From an uncultured Erysipelotrichaceae bacterium (GTDB lineage Bacteria > Bacillota_I > Bacilli_A > Erysipelotrichales > Erysipelotrichaceae): 58,126 bases of DNA. How positions within the stretch are numbered: the first letter of the stretch is position 1; each line of letters opens with the position of its first letter. Below the pieces are notes generated by a model that ran no database searches, was not told the DNA's origin, and saw only the letters and a program-made list of their open reading frames with translations. The position numbers and the translations under genes are program-made. Location of the stretch: assembly GCA_902775735.1 (NCBI GenBank), contig CACYNH010000012.1:1-58126 (forward strand), given 5' to 3'. Positions 42,088 through 51,262 of the stretch are shown in pieces.

Positions 42088-43065
42088 TTACTCCGAACCC
42101 AGCGCTTCCTCTAAAACCGCCAGATTTTTTTTCATAACGGAAAGATAGGTCACGCCGGCTTCCGCTTCAGCCTCAGTGACCGACTGCATGGAATCCAGAT
42201 GATAAATCGTCCCTGTTTTTTCCGCTGTGCTGCGGATGACGGTCCTGGCGATCTTTTCATCATTTTTCTCAATGGTCATGACACCGGGAAGACCGAGTTC
42301 ATCGACCTTTTCAGCCAGAAACCGGATTGTCTCAAAACTTGCCTCAGTCTCTGCAGAACATCCCGCAAACGCGGCGTAGTAATTGATTCCGTAATCATCC
42401 ACAAGATAGCGGAACGGGAAACGGTCAGCGAACACCAGCGTGTCAAATTCCGCGTGATCAACTGCATTGGAATACTTCCCGTCCAGTTCATCAAGATACA
42501 TGCAGTAACCATCCGCGTTTGCGCTGTAGACATCCGCGTTAACAGGATCCTTTTCCTTCATCACGGAAGCGATTGCCTGAACGGCTGTCTTCGCGTTTTT
42601 CAGTGAAAGCCATACATGCTCATCATATTCAGCTTCTTCCTCTTCCTCCGCTTCCATGCCTTCGATGATTTCCTCTTCCCTGACGGAATCTTTGAGAACT
42701 TCCATCATGTTTAAGGAAACCTGTTCCGGGTTCACGGAATTGCCAAGAGCGTCAGGAACCCAGACGTCGGACCCGCCACCGATATAAACAAACAGATCGC
42801 ATTCGGAAACAGTCACCATGTCACCGGCTGAGGGCTGGTAGCTGTGCAGGTCGGTGCCGCTGTCCAGCAGGAATGTCAGCCGCGCATTTCCCGGATTTTC
42901 GCCCAGCACTTCCCGGCACCAGTCGTACAGCGGAAAAATCGTGGTGACGATGGAAACTGTGCTTTCTGTTTCCTGTTTACTGTTATCCTTTGCGGAATCA
43001 CTGCCGCAGCCGGCAAGCGAAATGACCATGCACGAAGCCGCAATCATATTCAATATTCTTTTCAT
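42088..43065 (-). CDS. znuA: zinc ABC transporter substrate-binding lipoprotein
   Basis: A 325-aa cluster A-I solute-binding protein. Start at ATG 43065 (MKRILNMIAAS), lipobox SLAGC. Metal ligands: His in TDLHSYQPS and His in YDEHVWLSL. The usual third His (SHxAFxY) is replaced: ADRFPFRYLVDDYG has Arg there. The flexible loop before DEHVW is a run of Glu (EAEEEEEAEYDEH) instead of the His-rich loop of many ZnuA proteins. Directly after zur by 10 bases. Confidence 0.92.
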   Translation of the reverse strand: MKRILNMIAASCMVISLAGCGSDSAKDNSKQETESTVSIVTTIFPLYDWCREVLGENPGNARLTFLLDSGTDLHSYQPSAGDMVTVSECDLFVYIGGGSDVWVPDALGNSVNPEQVSLNMMEVLKDSVREEEIIEGMEAEEEEEAEYDEHVWLSLKNAKTAVQAIASVMKEKDPVNADVYSANADGYCMYLDELDGKYSNAVDHAEFDTLVFADRFPFRYLVDDYGINYYAAFAGCSAETEASFETIRFLAEKVDELGLPGVMTIEKNDEKIARTVIRSTAEKTGTIYHLDSMQSVTEAEAEAGVTYLSVMKKNLAVLEEALGSE

Positions 43066-43075
43066 GAAAATCTCC

Positions 43076-43501
43076 TTACACCGCTGCCGCGCATTTCTCG
43101 CAGATCCCATAGAAAACGGTTCTTCTCGGATCAAGCAGGAAATGATGTTCCGCGGAAAGATGATCGCACAGCTCAGAGATCTCATCGCAATGAAGATGGA
43201 TCAGAGCGCCGCACTTTTCGCATTTGCAGTGATAGCAGTCTTCACTGCTGTTTCCCCTGACCGCGTTTCCGCTGTATTCAAAACAGGCCGGCGTATTGGC
43301 ATCGATGATATATTTATTGACAATCCCCTCATCCACAAGCCTTTCCAGCTGTCTGTAGACGGTGGTTGTCGAAATCGGGCGTCCCTCTTCACGGAAATGA
43401 TCGCAGACATCCTGCGCCGTGATATGGCTGCCCTGCATGCTTTCCAGATAATTCGCGATTTCTTTGAAATGCTTTGTCGCGTATCTTGCCTTTGTACTCA
43501 T
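43076..43501 (-). CDS. zur: Fur-family zinc uptake regulator
   Basis: A 141-aa Fur-family repressor. Winged helix 'ITAQDVCDHFREEGRPISTTTVYRQLERLVDEGIV' (residues ~28-65). Structural zinc CxxC pairs CEKCG and CEKC, and a His-rich 'ALIHLHCDEIS', 'LSAEHHF'. The start at 43501 follows GGAGG; the longer frame runs through the promoter. Leading position in the znuACB operon and flanking palindromes make Zur the best call; Fur or PerR specificity cannot be fully excluded from sequence. Confidence 0.88.
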   Translation of the reverse strand: MSTKARYATKHFKEIANYLESMQGSHITAQDVCDHFREEGRPISTTTVYRQLERLVDEGIVNKYIIDANTPACFEYSGNAVRGNSSEDCYHCKCEKCGALIHLHCDEISELCDHLSAEHHFLLDPRRTVFYGICEKCAAAV

Positions 43502-43517
43502 AAAAAAGCCTCCAAAA

Positions 43518-43532
43518 TGAAAATCATTTTCA
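43518..43532. promoter_or_regulatory. Zur/Fur box, perfect 7-1-7 palindrome
   Basis: TGAAAATCATTTTCA, a perfect 7-1-7 inverted repeat directly after the -10 of the zur promoter, covering the transcription start. Confidence 0.88.
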
Positions 43533-43561
43533 ATTTTAGACTGACATTGTATGAACGTCAA
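43533..43561 (-). promoter_or_regulatory. zur-znuACB promoter
   Basis: Minus strand: TTGACG at 43561-43556, 17-base spacer, TAAAAT at 43538-43533, between the two Zur-type boxes. Confidence 0.8.
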
Positions 43562-43567
43562 GCAAAA

Positions 43568-43582
43568 TGAAAATGGTTTTCG
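43568..43582. promoter_or_regulatory. second, imperfect Zur/Fur box
   Basis: TGAAAATGGTTTTCG matches the 7-1-7 pattern in five of seven pairs. It is centred 50 bp (about five helical turns) from the perfect box, just upstream of the -35. Confidence 0.65.
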
Positions 43583-43599
43583 TTTTTGATTTGAAATCT

Positions 43600-44235
43600 T
43601 CAGAATTCCTTTGCCGGCGGCAAATCCCAGCGGTAGCGGGCTGCCAGGAATCTCAATACAAGAATAACGCATCCTCCGGCCGCCACAGCCAGCAGATGGC
43701 CCAGCCATCCCCATAAAAGCACGCACACAAGCGCGCCGCATAAAGAAGCGCTGGCATAGAAGTATTTGCGGAAGATGACCGGCGTCCGGTTGGCGAACAG
43801 ATCTCTGAGCACGCCGCCTCCTGTGCCTGTAAGAACTCCGACGAAGACAGCGAGGAACAGGCTGGGTTTTGCGGTATAGCTCATCGCCGTTTCAATGCCT
43901 GTCATTGTGAAAATCGAAAGACCGATGGTATCCATTGTCTGCAGAACCCTATCGTAGATCCCCTGCTGTTTATGGAGATATTTACGGACAAAGGGCTGGA
44001 AGACAAGAAGCGAAATCACGATGGCAGTAATCGCGTAGACAGGATCGCGGAAGGCTTTGGGCGGGGTTAAGCCGAGAATCATCTCACGGATGATTCCTCC
44101 TTCGCAGGCCGTCGTCATGCCAAGGATCGCGGCCCCGAAAAGGTCCATCTTCATTTCCACCGCTGTCATCGCTCCGGAGACCGCAAAGGCTGCCGTTCCT
44201 GCAAGTTCCAGAATAAAATACCAGTTTTCCATCAT
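43600..44235 (-). CDS. TRIC-type cation channel family protein (YicG/UPF0126)
   Basis: A 211-aa membrane protein with two UPF0126 repeats and about seven helices. Conserved pieces: 'AAFAVSGAMTAVEMKMDLFG', 'TTACEGGIIREMILG', and the second copy 'IGLSIFTMTGIETAM', 'GVLTGTGGGVLRDLFANRTP'. Prokaryotic TRIC proteins are trimeric potassium-permeable channels, although the YicG branch has also been linked to glycine uptake. The start at 44235 has GGAG eight bases upstream; another ATG follows one codon later. Confidence 0.85.
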   Translation of the reverse strand: MMENWYFILELAGTAAFAVSGAMTAVEMKMDLFGAAILGMTTACEGGIIREMILGLTPPKAFRDPVYAITAIVISLLVFQPFVRKYLHKQQGIYDRVLQTMDTIGLSIFTMTGIETAMSYTAKPSLFLAVFVGVLTGTGGGVLRDLFANRTPVIFRKYFYASASLCGALVCVLLWGWLGHLLAVAAGGCVILVLRFLAARYRWDLPPAKEF

Positions 44236-44261
44236 ATGAAACGCTCCTGTACGGAAAGAAA

Positions 44262-44281
44262 CGCAGCCGTATCCGGCTGCG
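44262..44281 (-). terminator. terminator after the HD-domain gene
   Basis: CGCAGCCG-GATA-CGGCTGCG on the minus strand, eight GC-rich pairs, followed by TTTCTTT. Separates the PHP-HD pair from the TRIC gene. Confidence 0.85.
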
Positions 44282-44306
44282 GTTACTGTGTGATTGTATG
44301 CCCTGA

Positions 44307-45098
44307 TCACTTCTGGGCGCAAGCTTTTTCACTGACCGTCAGGGAAAGAATTTCATCCATCTGCTTTCTGACTTCAGGATGGGTATAGTCAAAGCGGTTC
44401 ACCATGATTTCAATCCATCTGTTTTCTATGACTGTTGTTCTGGATGTTTCAAAAGAAAGATCAAACCAGAAACCGATGACGGTCACATAGTAATCAAGCG
44501 GAGTTTTCCGTTCCCTGATGTCAGCGCATCTGTGATTGCGGAGCGCGTTCATGATCGGTTCTGAAATCAGGGAGTCAGCCAATTCGCTGTCTTCATGAAA
44601 GTGATTGCCGAACATATGGGAGACCGGCTCATGGGCTTTGCTGCGGAGGTTGTCGAGCTTGTCGGCATCCCTTAAAAGCAGCGCGTGCATGCGTGTTCTT
44701 TCATCTTCGATCTGAGGGATTCTGTAAAGACTGTGCACACGGATGGCTTCTAGAATGAGGCTGTCGTATTGATCCGTTTCAATGAATTTCCTTATAAGCC
44801 CTTCTTCCAGCATCTTTGCGCCATAGGAGGCGTGGTCAAAAGCTGTTGAATTGAATTCACTGCGGATCCTGAGTTCTTCAAAACGGCCGACGTCATGAAG
44901 CAGGCCGATCAATACAGCAAGGTTTCTGTCTTCTTCTGAAAAACCTTTTCCTTCGGCGATGATGCGCGCATAATCCGCCACATGATATGTATGGACGGTT
45001 TTCAGTTCAAAACCTGGATCGTTCTCATTTTCGTAAGCGGAAAGGAATTCTTTCATTGCCCGATAAGCTTTAGTCAGATCATTATTCGAAAAGGTCAA
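44307..45098 (-). CDS. HD-domain metal-dependent phosphohydrolase
   Basis: A 263-aa HD superfamily protein. 'VHTYHVADYARIIAEG' (first His), 'LIGLLHDVGRFEELR' (the HD pair), 'VHSLYRIP' and 'DADKLDNLRS' (last Asp) complete the metal site. Substrate may be a nucleotide or other phosphate ester and cannot be told. It overlaps the PHP phosphatase gene by 17 bases and is followed by a terminator, so both hydrolases are made together. Confidence 0.85.
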   Translation of the reverse strand: MTFSNNDLTKAYRAMKEFLSAYENENDPGFELKTVHTYHVADYARIIAEGKGFSEEDRNLAVLIGLLHDVGRFEELRIRSEFNSTAFDHASYGAKMLEEGLIRKFIETDQYDSLILEAIRVHSLYRIPQIEDERTRMHALLLRDADKLDNLRSKAHEPVSHMFGNHFHEDSELADSLISEPIMNALRNHRCADIRERKTPLDYYVTVIGFWFDLSFETSRTTVIENRWIEIMVNRFDYTHPEVRKQMDEILSLTVSEKACAQK

Positions 45099-45897
45099 TG
45101 TCTTCCTCCGTAAAGCCCTGCGGGGTGAGTTTCATCAAAGATGTGTAGCCGCATTCCCTGATCATCTGCAGCGACTCGCTGAAATGGCAGTCGAGATAAT
45201 TCGCGTCATGGCAGTCGGAATTCAGAACGATCTGCACGCCCTTTTCATGCATATATTCAAGCAGGTTACGGTAAGGATAAGGCGTTTTGCGGTTTCCTCT
45301 TGCGATGGCGCCGGTATTGACTTCCATGATCTTCTTTCCGGCAAAGGCGTCAACGGCGTCGCAGGCGTGCTTTACATAGACAGGATCATCGAATCTGCCG
45401 AAGGATTCATCCTCATTGTATTTGGTGATCAGATCGACATGGCCGATGATGTCGACTTCCTCCCAGTCCGCCATTTTCCTGACGCTTTCATAATAGTCCT
45501 TTGCCATCGCGCCCCAGTCGCACCCGTACCAGCTTTCATAGATGGCTTCCAGGACTCCGCGGTTATAGTCAATGGGAAGAACCATGCCGTTATTTTCCAT
45601 GGTATGAACCGAGCCGATGACAAACTCAAAGGGTTCCTTCAGCCACATCCGGTTGGTGGTGTCTTCCTCCACGCCCAGATAAATCTGGATTTGTTCCTTA
45701 TACTTTTCCTTCAGCAGCTTTACTTCCTGCACATACTGACGTGTGCCCTCAATGCTCATGGCATAGGGATCCTTCACCGGACCGTGGCCGGAGAAGCCGA
45801 GAATATCGAAACGTTTTTTGATGGCCTGGAGAACCATCTGCTCAAGCGGGTCTTTTCCATCGCAGTATGTGGAATGGGTATGAAGATTCTGTCTCAT
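45082..45897 (-). CDS. PHP-domain histidinol-phosphatase family protein
   Basis: A 271-aa PHP hydrolase. N-terminal 'NLHTHSTYCDG' metal motif, 'GFSGHGPV', 'GVEEDTT', 'IGSVHTM', 'DIIGHVDLI' and C-terminal 'NSDCHDANYL' form the three-metal site of HisK-type histidinol phosphatases. No other his genes are near, so the true substrate may be different. Pairs with the HD gene. Confidence 0.85.
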   Translation of the reverse strand: MRQNLHTHSTYCDGKDPLEQMVLQAIKKRFDILGFSGHGPVKDPYAMSIEGTRQYVQEVKLLKEKYKEQIQIYLGVEEDTTNRMWLKEPFEFVIGSVHTMENNGMVLPIDYNRGVLEAIYESWYGCDWGAMAKDYYESVRKMADWEEVDIIGHVDLITKYNEDESFGRFDDPVYVKHACDAVDAFAGKKIMEVNTGAIARGNRKTPYPYRNLLEYMHEKGVQIVLNSDCHDANYLDCHFSESLQMIRECGYTSLMKLTPQGFTEEDIDLFE

Positions 45898-45908
45898 TGT
45901 TCACCTCA

Positions 45909-45953
45909 CAAAAAAAGCATTGCGGTACTTCGGTAATAATGTATCACAATGCT
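45909..45953 (-). terminator. terminator of the galactoside operon
   Basis: AGCATTG pairs with CAATGCT across a 24-base apical region with minor internal pairing; six or more T follow on the minus strand. Confidence 0.75.
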
Positions 45954-45961
45954 GTGGAATT

Positions 45962-47536
45962 TCAGAACAGTCTTCTTCTGGTTGTTTCATCATCCAGATC
46001 ATAGACGGCGGTAATGCCGCGGTCTGTGTAGAAATGGATGTTATTCGCCTTGGCCAGTGAGCGGTAGAGACGGTACTTCTCCTTCATTTCCTTTGTATAG
46101 GAGCCCGGATCATCGCTGGTCAGAAACACGCCGCCGCTTAAGGCGTCAAGAACAGCCAGGGAATACTTCTGCTTCTCATTGAGCGAGCAGTTCTCGCTTC
46201 TTAAGAAGAAGACATCGGGATCGGAGAGATACGCCCTGCCGTTGAGCGCTCTTCTGGAAAGGATGTTGGCAACAGCGTTTTTGGTCGACGGCCTTTCCCG
46301 GTGGATGATATGCATGTAAGCCTTGTCATCCCAGTCCAGGGTAACGTCGCAGCTGATGCGGCAGTATTCAAATTTACCGAACGCCGGCATGACCGGAACG
46401 CCGCAGCCGAGGATCGGATGGTTTCCGCAAAGTTCTCTTAACAGATCAACCGCCCGGATCATTTTGGCCGCTCTTGTTTCATGTTCGGTTCCATAGACCC
46501 CGGCGCAGTATAGGAAGTCCAGCTTGACAAGGTCGAAGCCCCATTCATCAAAGACCCGCCTGAACACATCTTTGAGATACTGAACCACTTCCGGATTGTC
46601 GATGTCCAGACAATAGAAGCCGCTCCAGTTGGATCCGCCTTTGAAGAAGCCGTTTGCGTCTTTGATGAACCAGTCAGGATGGTTTCTGAAAGTCTCCGAC
46701 TTTTCCTCTGCCGCAAAAGGCGCCAGCCATAAACCCGCCTCAAAGCCGGCTTCATGGATTTCATCGGCCATCGCTTTCATGCCGGACGGGAATTTATCCT
46801 GATCGCACTCCAGCCAGTCTCCCACAAAAGGCTCCCAGCCATCGTCAATCTGGAACAGATCGCCCTTCTCAAAGATTTCCTTACAGCCTTTAAGATCCTC
46901 CCTGATCGCTTCCTCATTGATATCCTGATAGCGGTTGTACCAGCTGGAATAGCCGGCGATCTTTTTATCTGTGAGCGGATGAATATTCATCATCGCAAAC
47001 CAGGAGTCAAAGACTTCCTCTTCGCTTCCTTCGGCATAATAGAGATCCATCGCGTCAAAGTCGCCGCTCACTTTCAGTCCATGGCTGTCTTTGGTGATGG
47101 TCAGTGTTCCTTCAGAATCGTTATAGAGGAACTGGGTGTAGCCGTTTTTCTCATTCAGGGAAGCGAATAAACGGTAAAATCCTCCTCTTCTGAACCAGCA
47201 CCAGCTGAAGCCGTGCAGAACGCCCCTGGTAAACGGGTAGTCGACAAAGTGGTAGTCGGAATAGCCTTCAAAGGCATATCTTCTGACCATCGGCCGCGGG
47301 ATGCCATGGAGGCCGCGGATTCTGTCGTCCCGGCTGTATTCAGGACATGTCGTCCAGGTCTGATAGCCGTTCATGAAGATCTTTTCGTCATCGCTGACAT
47401 CAATCTTCACAACAGCTTTGATTTCATCAATCGTCTCTTCATGAACCGGAAACACCAGATGCAGAGCGCCCTCAAAGAAGGTGTCGCCTTCCAGATGTGT
47501 TCCTTCCATGGTTTTCATTGAATACTCAAGCTTCAT
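45962..47536 (-). CDS. GH36-type alpha-galactosidase
   Basis: A 524-aa glycoside hydrolase of clan GH-D. N-terminal beta-domain, then the TIM barrel with 'FQIDDGWEPFVGDW', 'GLWLAPFAAE', catalytic nucleophile Asp in LVKLDFLYCAG and acid/base Asp in RISCDVTLDWDD. No signal peptide, so it acts inside the cell on alpha-galactosides. It is shorter than the classic ~730-aa GH36 enzymes because the N-terminal beta-domain is reduced. Start overlaps the transporter gene by 11 bases; last gene of the operon. Confidence 0.85.
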   Translation of the reverse strand: MKLEYSMKTMEGTHLEGDTFFEGALHLVFPVHEETIDEIKAVVKIDVSDDEKIFMNGYQTWTTCPEYSRDDRIRGLHGIPRPMVRRYAFEGYSDYHFVDYPFTRGVLHGFSWCWFRRGGFYRLFASLNEKNGYTQFLYNDSEGTLTITKDSHGLKVSGDFDAMDLYYAEGSEEEVFDSWFAMMNIHPLTDKKIAGYSSWYNRYQDINEEAIREDLKGCKEIFEKGDLFQIDDGWEPFVGDWLECDQDKFPSGMKAMADEIHEAGFEAGLWLAPFAAEEKSETFRNHPDWFIKDANGFFKGGSNWSGFYCLDIDNPEVVQYLKDVFRRVFDEWGFDLVKLDFLYCAGVYGTEHETRAAKMIRAVDLLRELCGNHPILGCGVPVMPAFGKFEYCRISCDVTLDWDDKAYMHIIHRERPSTKNAVANILSRRALNGRAYLSDPDVFFLRSENCSLNEKQKYSLAVLDALSGGVFLTSDDPGSYTKEMKEKYRLYRSLAKANNIHFYTDRGITAVYDLDDETTRRRLF

Positions 47537-48923
47537 TCAGTCCACCTTCTTTTTTCGCTCTGAGCTCAGCCGCGATTTCCTCCGCCTTTTCATCGGTCAG
47601 GATGAATTTGTTCTTAAAGACGAAGAAAGCAGCGATGAGACCGAGAATCGGGATGATTGTCATTAAAAGACGCAGACCCATCAGGGTGCCGGCGGACTGC
47701 TGAACGACAGCTCCTTCCGTATCGGCGTTGCCGGTTAATCCGATCAGTGTCAGGCCGATGCCGGTCAAAAAGACAGCGACGCCGCTGGCGAGTTTGACGA
47801 CGAATGTCTGCATGGAGAAAATGACAGATTCCTCTCTGTGGCCGGTCTTCATTTCGCCATAGTCAACCGAAGCGGAAAGGAAGACTGTTGTCAGGACTGT
47901 AAGAATACCGTTGGAAAGGAAGACCAGAATGCCCGGAATCAGAAGAATGACGATGCTGTGGGCAAAGCCGAGCAGGCAGACCGCCAGGAGCAGCGCGTAG
48001 CCGGTGATCGCGGAAATCAGGCACATTTTAAAGATCTGTGTGTTGCCGAAGGATTTTCTCAAAAGCGGATATACCAGCATCATGCCGAGGATCTGCGAAC
48101 CGCCGCCGACGGAGGAGAAGAGTGTGTAGGTTCCCTGCCAGCCGGAGCCGCCGATGTCATATTTGAAGAAGTAGATGATCAGGTTGGAGGTGATGTAAAG
48201 AGCGGTGTTGATCAGAACGATTGTGATGACAGTGATCATGGCCTGATCGTTATGGAAGAGTGACGCGAACATTTCCCTGATCGAGACAGTCTCCATCTTT
48301 TCATCGCTCTTTGTCTCCTTGATTGTTATGAACAGAAGCGCTTCGGCGACGACGAATATGATTGCCACAATCCATGCGAAGCGGCCGAAGCCCGCCCTTT
48401 CGTTTCCGCCGCCAAGAGCCGCGACAGCGATGACGGTGCCGACTGTGATCAAAGCGTTGCCCACGCCGGCGCATGTTCTGCCGACCACCGACATGCTTTC
48501 TCTGTCTCTTGCATTATCGGTGACAGCCGGAATCATTGACCAGTAAGGGATGTCCATCATGGTATAGGTCACACCCCAGAGGATATAGATAATCGAGAAG
48601 AATGTTTTCAGAGCGCTGCCTTCAAAATGAGGCGCGTTGAACATCCAGACCAGAACGATGGCATTGAGAACTGTGCCTAAAAGCACCCAGGGACGGAAGC
48701 GGCCCCATTTGGTATTGGTTTTAGCGACAAGAATTCCCATGAACGGGTCATTGATCGCGTCAAAGACTCTCGCGATCATCAGGATAAATCCGACGAACGC
48801 GGCTGAGATGCCGAGGATATCCTGATAGTAATACATGACAAAGGACGCGCTTAAGGCATAAACCATGTCCTTGCCGATGGCGCCAAGACCGAAGGCGCTC
48901 ATTTCTTTCTTTCCGAATTTCAT
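47526..48923 (-). CDS. GPH-family sugar:cation symporter (MelB-like)
   Basis: A 465-aa twelve-helix transporter. MelB-like cation-site region 'IARVFDAINDPFMGILVAKTNTKWGRFRPWVL' holds the conserved Asp residues and the cytoplasmic R-x-G-R-x-R-P-W motif. Likely imports the galactoside or glucuronide cleaved by the neighbours. Overlaps GH2 by 4 bases and GH36 by 11. Confidence 0.9.
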   Translation of the reverse strand: MKFGKKEMSAFGLGAIGKDMVYALSASFVMYYYQDILGISAAFVGFILMIARVFDAINDPFMGILVAKTNTKWGRFRPWVLLGTVLNAIVLVWMFNAPHFEGSALKTFFSIIYILWGVTYTMMDIPYWSMIPAVTDNARDRESMSVVGRTCAGVGNALITVGTVIAVAALGGGNERAGFGRFAWIVAIIFVVAEALLFITIKETKSDEKMETVSIREMFASLFHNDQAMITVITIVLINTALYITSNLIIYFFKYDIGGSGWQGTYTLFSSVGGGSQILGMMLVYPLLRKSFGNTQIFKMCLISAITGYALLLAVCLLGFAHSIVILLIPGILVFLSNGILTVLTTVFLSASVDYGEMKTGHREESVIFSMQTFVVKLASGVAVFLTGIGLTLIGLTGNADTEGAVVQQSAGTLMGLRLLMTIIPILGLIAAFFVFKNKFILTDEKAEEIAAELRAKKEGGLNEA

Positions 48924-51262
48924 GCGTTGATTTCTCCTCTGACTGTAAATTCAATCACTGCATCCTCCAGGCCTTCCGCGTGGATTCTCACCAGCGCTTT
49001 GCCCGGTTTTCCGGCTGTTCTGATGTATGTGCCGCACATGCCGCCTTCGGCTGTGACGGTGTCGGGACCCGCAAGTTCAACAGGTCCCTCCACTGTGAAG
49101 CGGACCGGCAGCTGGGCGTAGACGGCAGGATTGCCATAGCCGTCTTTGATGGCGATACGGACCGCGGCCATGTCGTAGGTATCCCCTTCCTCAAGTTCCG
49201 TATGGGAGACCTTTGTTTCAAAATGGAGATGGCAGTCGGGTGATTTGGTAACGGAAGAGACGCACACGCCGTTCTTCCATCCTTCAAACTTCCACCTTGT
49301 CGAATCGCCGCCCCATGAGCCGACATATTTGCCATAGAGGGCCACGCCGTCTTCATATTTCATGCCATAGCGGACCATGCACCAGCCAAGCTGGGCCATG
49401 TTTCTGACCGGCATGCCGGCCATGCCGTATTTTCCGGCGGCGGTAAGAGCTTCCTTGATCAGCTTTTCCTTTGTGCCGGTAAAGCCTTCCTTTGTGTTGA
49501 GCAGCACGCCGATGCGGTCGTCGATCTTCACCGGACCGTGCTCAAGGGCTGTATATTCCTTCGGTGTGAACGTCGCGACATATTCATCATTCTTATAGAG
49601 TCTGACTTCATCCGCGTTGGTGAAGGCGTAGATGTCGGAGACGCTGCCGCCGGCATAATCGCCGATGTCCATCGGGGAAGAGATTTCAAGAACCGGCGTT
49701 TTTGTCTGCTGGGAAGCATAGACGGCAGCCGCCAGTTTGGGATTGCGGAACTGGTCCATGACGCCATGGTAGCAGACCCGGTCGCCGGAGCCGAAGTCTT
49801 TGTGGGTGGGATAATCAAACATGCACCACTGGAAGCAGCCGGCATGCTGGCCATCCGCCATCGCGTCGTTAAGTACCCTTGCGTGGCGCAATGCGTGTTC
49901 CTGACGTTTGTCCCAGTGATCAAACGCCTTTGTCGGGAACATATGGCCGTTAGCCTCGGATATCAGCATCGGTTTGTTCATATCAGGAGTGACGTCCTTC
50001 TTTTTCTTACAGCCGTCATTCTTTCCGGAATGTGAGAAGTCATTATAGGAATAGACGTCTTCCTTTAAGGAACTCTTTTCAAAATATCTGACGCCGGTTG
50101 TGGGTCTGGTCGGATCAAGACGGTGAGCCATTTCATTGGTGGCGCGGTAGAGTTCATCGTCATCCATCGATTCGTTGATTCTGACGCCCCAGAGAATAAT
50201 GGAAGGATGATTTCTGTACTGCATGACCATTTCCCTGGTGTTTTCGACCGCCTGGTTCTTCCATTCCCGGTCGCCCAGGTGCTGCCAGCCGGGGATTTCG
50301 GTAAAGACCATCAATCCGAGTCTGTCGCAGGCGGAGATAAAGGCGTGGGACTGGGGATAATGGGAGGTTCTGACCGCGTTGACGCCGAGTTCTTCTTTAA
50401 GGATTCTCGCGTCTTCAATCTGCAATGCATCGGGCACGGCGTAACCCACGTACGGATAGCACTGATGGCGGTTGAGACCTCTTAAGAAGACGGGCTGGCC
50501 GTTGAGCAGGATGTCGTTTTCGGTCATTTCAATGGTGCGGAAGCCGAATTCGGTTTCCGTCACATCCCTGCCGTATGTTGTGCGGCATGTATAGAGGAAA
50601 GGATCTTCCGGACTCCAGCCGTAAGCGCCTTTAACCGGAATATTGATTGTTCTTTCATGTCCCTTTAATGTGCCTGATCCGATGACATTCTTCCGGCTGT
50701 CCAGAATTTCAATCACAACAGGCTCATCCGTCTGCTTTCCGGAAATCTGTACCTCCGCGTGCACGGTTCTGATATCCGGCGTATAAACAAACACATCATC
50801 GACGAAGGAAGGTTCCTTTGTGTCAATAGAGACATCGCGGTAGATGCCGCCGTAGGTCAGATAGTCAATGACAAAGCCGAACGGAGGCACGGAGCCGTTT
50901 TCGGTTGTGTCAAGCTTCACCGCAATTGTGTTTTCTCTGTCCCAGTCAATCAGGTCAGTGATTTCAAAGCGGAAAGCGGTATAGCCGCATTTATGGATGC
51001 CGAGATACTGATCATTGAACCAGACTTCGGCGATATGGGCCGCCCCGTCAAAACGCAGGAAATGCCTTTTTCCCTTTTCTTCAGGACTGAATGTGATTTT
51101 TCTCCGGTAGCCGCAGATCATCTGGTAGGATTCACTGTCGGCGTAATGCAGAGGGATTTCTCTGACGGTATGGGGAATTCTGACTGCTTCCGCTTCCGTT
51201 TCAAAGCGCCTGAATTCCTCACTCCATGTTTCCGCAAACTCCCATTGATTATTGATTTTCAT
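48920..51262 (-). CDS. GH2-family beta-galactosidase/glycosidase
   Basis: A 780-aa GH2 enzyme. Sugar-binding domain ('HFLRFDGAAHIAEVWFNDQYLGIHKCGYTAF'), Ig-like domain, TIM barrel with 'LRGLNRHQCYP', 'VNAVRTSHYPQ', acid/base Glu in WGVRINES and the nucleophile candidate Glu in ISEANGH, and C-terminal beta-domains. The W-G-x-x-x-N-E and S-E-x-N-G-H patterns fit a subgroup of intracellular GH2 beta-galactosidases; beta-glucuronidase activity cannot be excluded. Overlaps tetR by 14 bases and the transporter by 4. Confidence 0.88.
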   Translation of the reverse strand: MKINNQWEFAETWSEEFRRFETEAEAVRIPHTVREIPLHYADSESYQMICGYRRKITFSPEEKGKRHFLRFDGAAHIAEVWFNDQYLGIHKCGYTAFRFEITDLIDWDRENTIAVKLDTTENGSVPPFGFVIDYLTYGGIYRDVSIDTKEPSFVDDVFVYTPDIRTVHAEVQISGKQTDEPVVIEILDSRKNVIGSGTLKGHERTINIPVKGAYGWSPEDPFLYTCRTTYGRDVTETEFGFRTIEMTENDILLNGQPVFLRGLNRHQCYPYVGYAVPDALQIEDARILKEELGVNAVRTSHYPQSHAFISACDRLGLMVFTEIPGWQHLGDREWKNQAVENTREMVMQYRNHPSIILWGVRINESMDDDELYRATNEMAHRLDPTRPTTGVRYFEKSSLKEDVYSYNDFSHSGKNDGCKKKKDVTPDMNKPMLISEANGHMFPTKAFDHWDKRQEHALRHARVLNDAMADGQHAGCFQWCMFDYPTHKDFGSGDRVCYHGVMDQFRNPKLAAAVYASQQTKTPVLEISSPMDIGDYAGGSVSDIYAFTNADEVRLYKNDEYVATFTPKEYTALEHGPVKIDDRIGVLLNTKEGFTGTKEKLIKEALTAAGKYGMAGMPVRNMAQLGWCMVRYGMKYEDGVALYGKYVGSWGGDSTRWKFEGWKNGVCVSSVTKSPDCHLHFETKVSHTELEEGDTYDMAAVRIAIKDGYGNPAVYAQLPVRFTVEGPVELAGPDTVTAEGGMCGTYIRTAGKPGKALVRIHAEGLEDAVIEFTVRGEINA

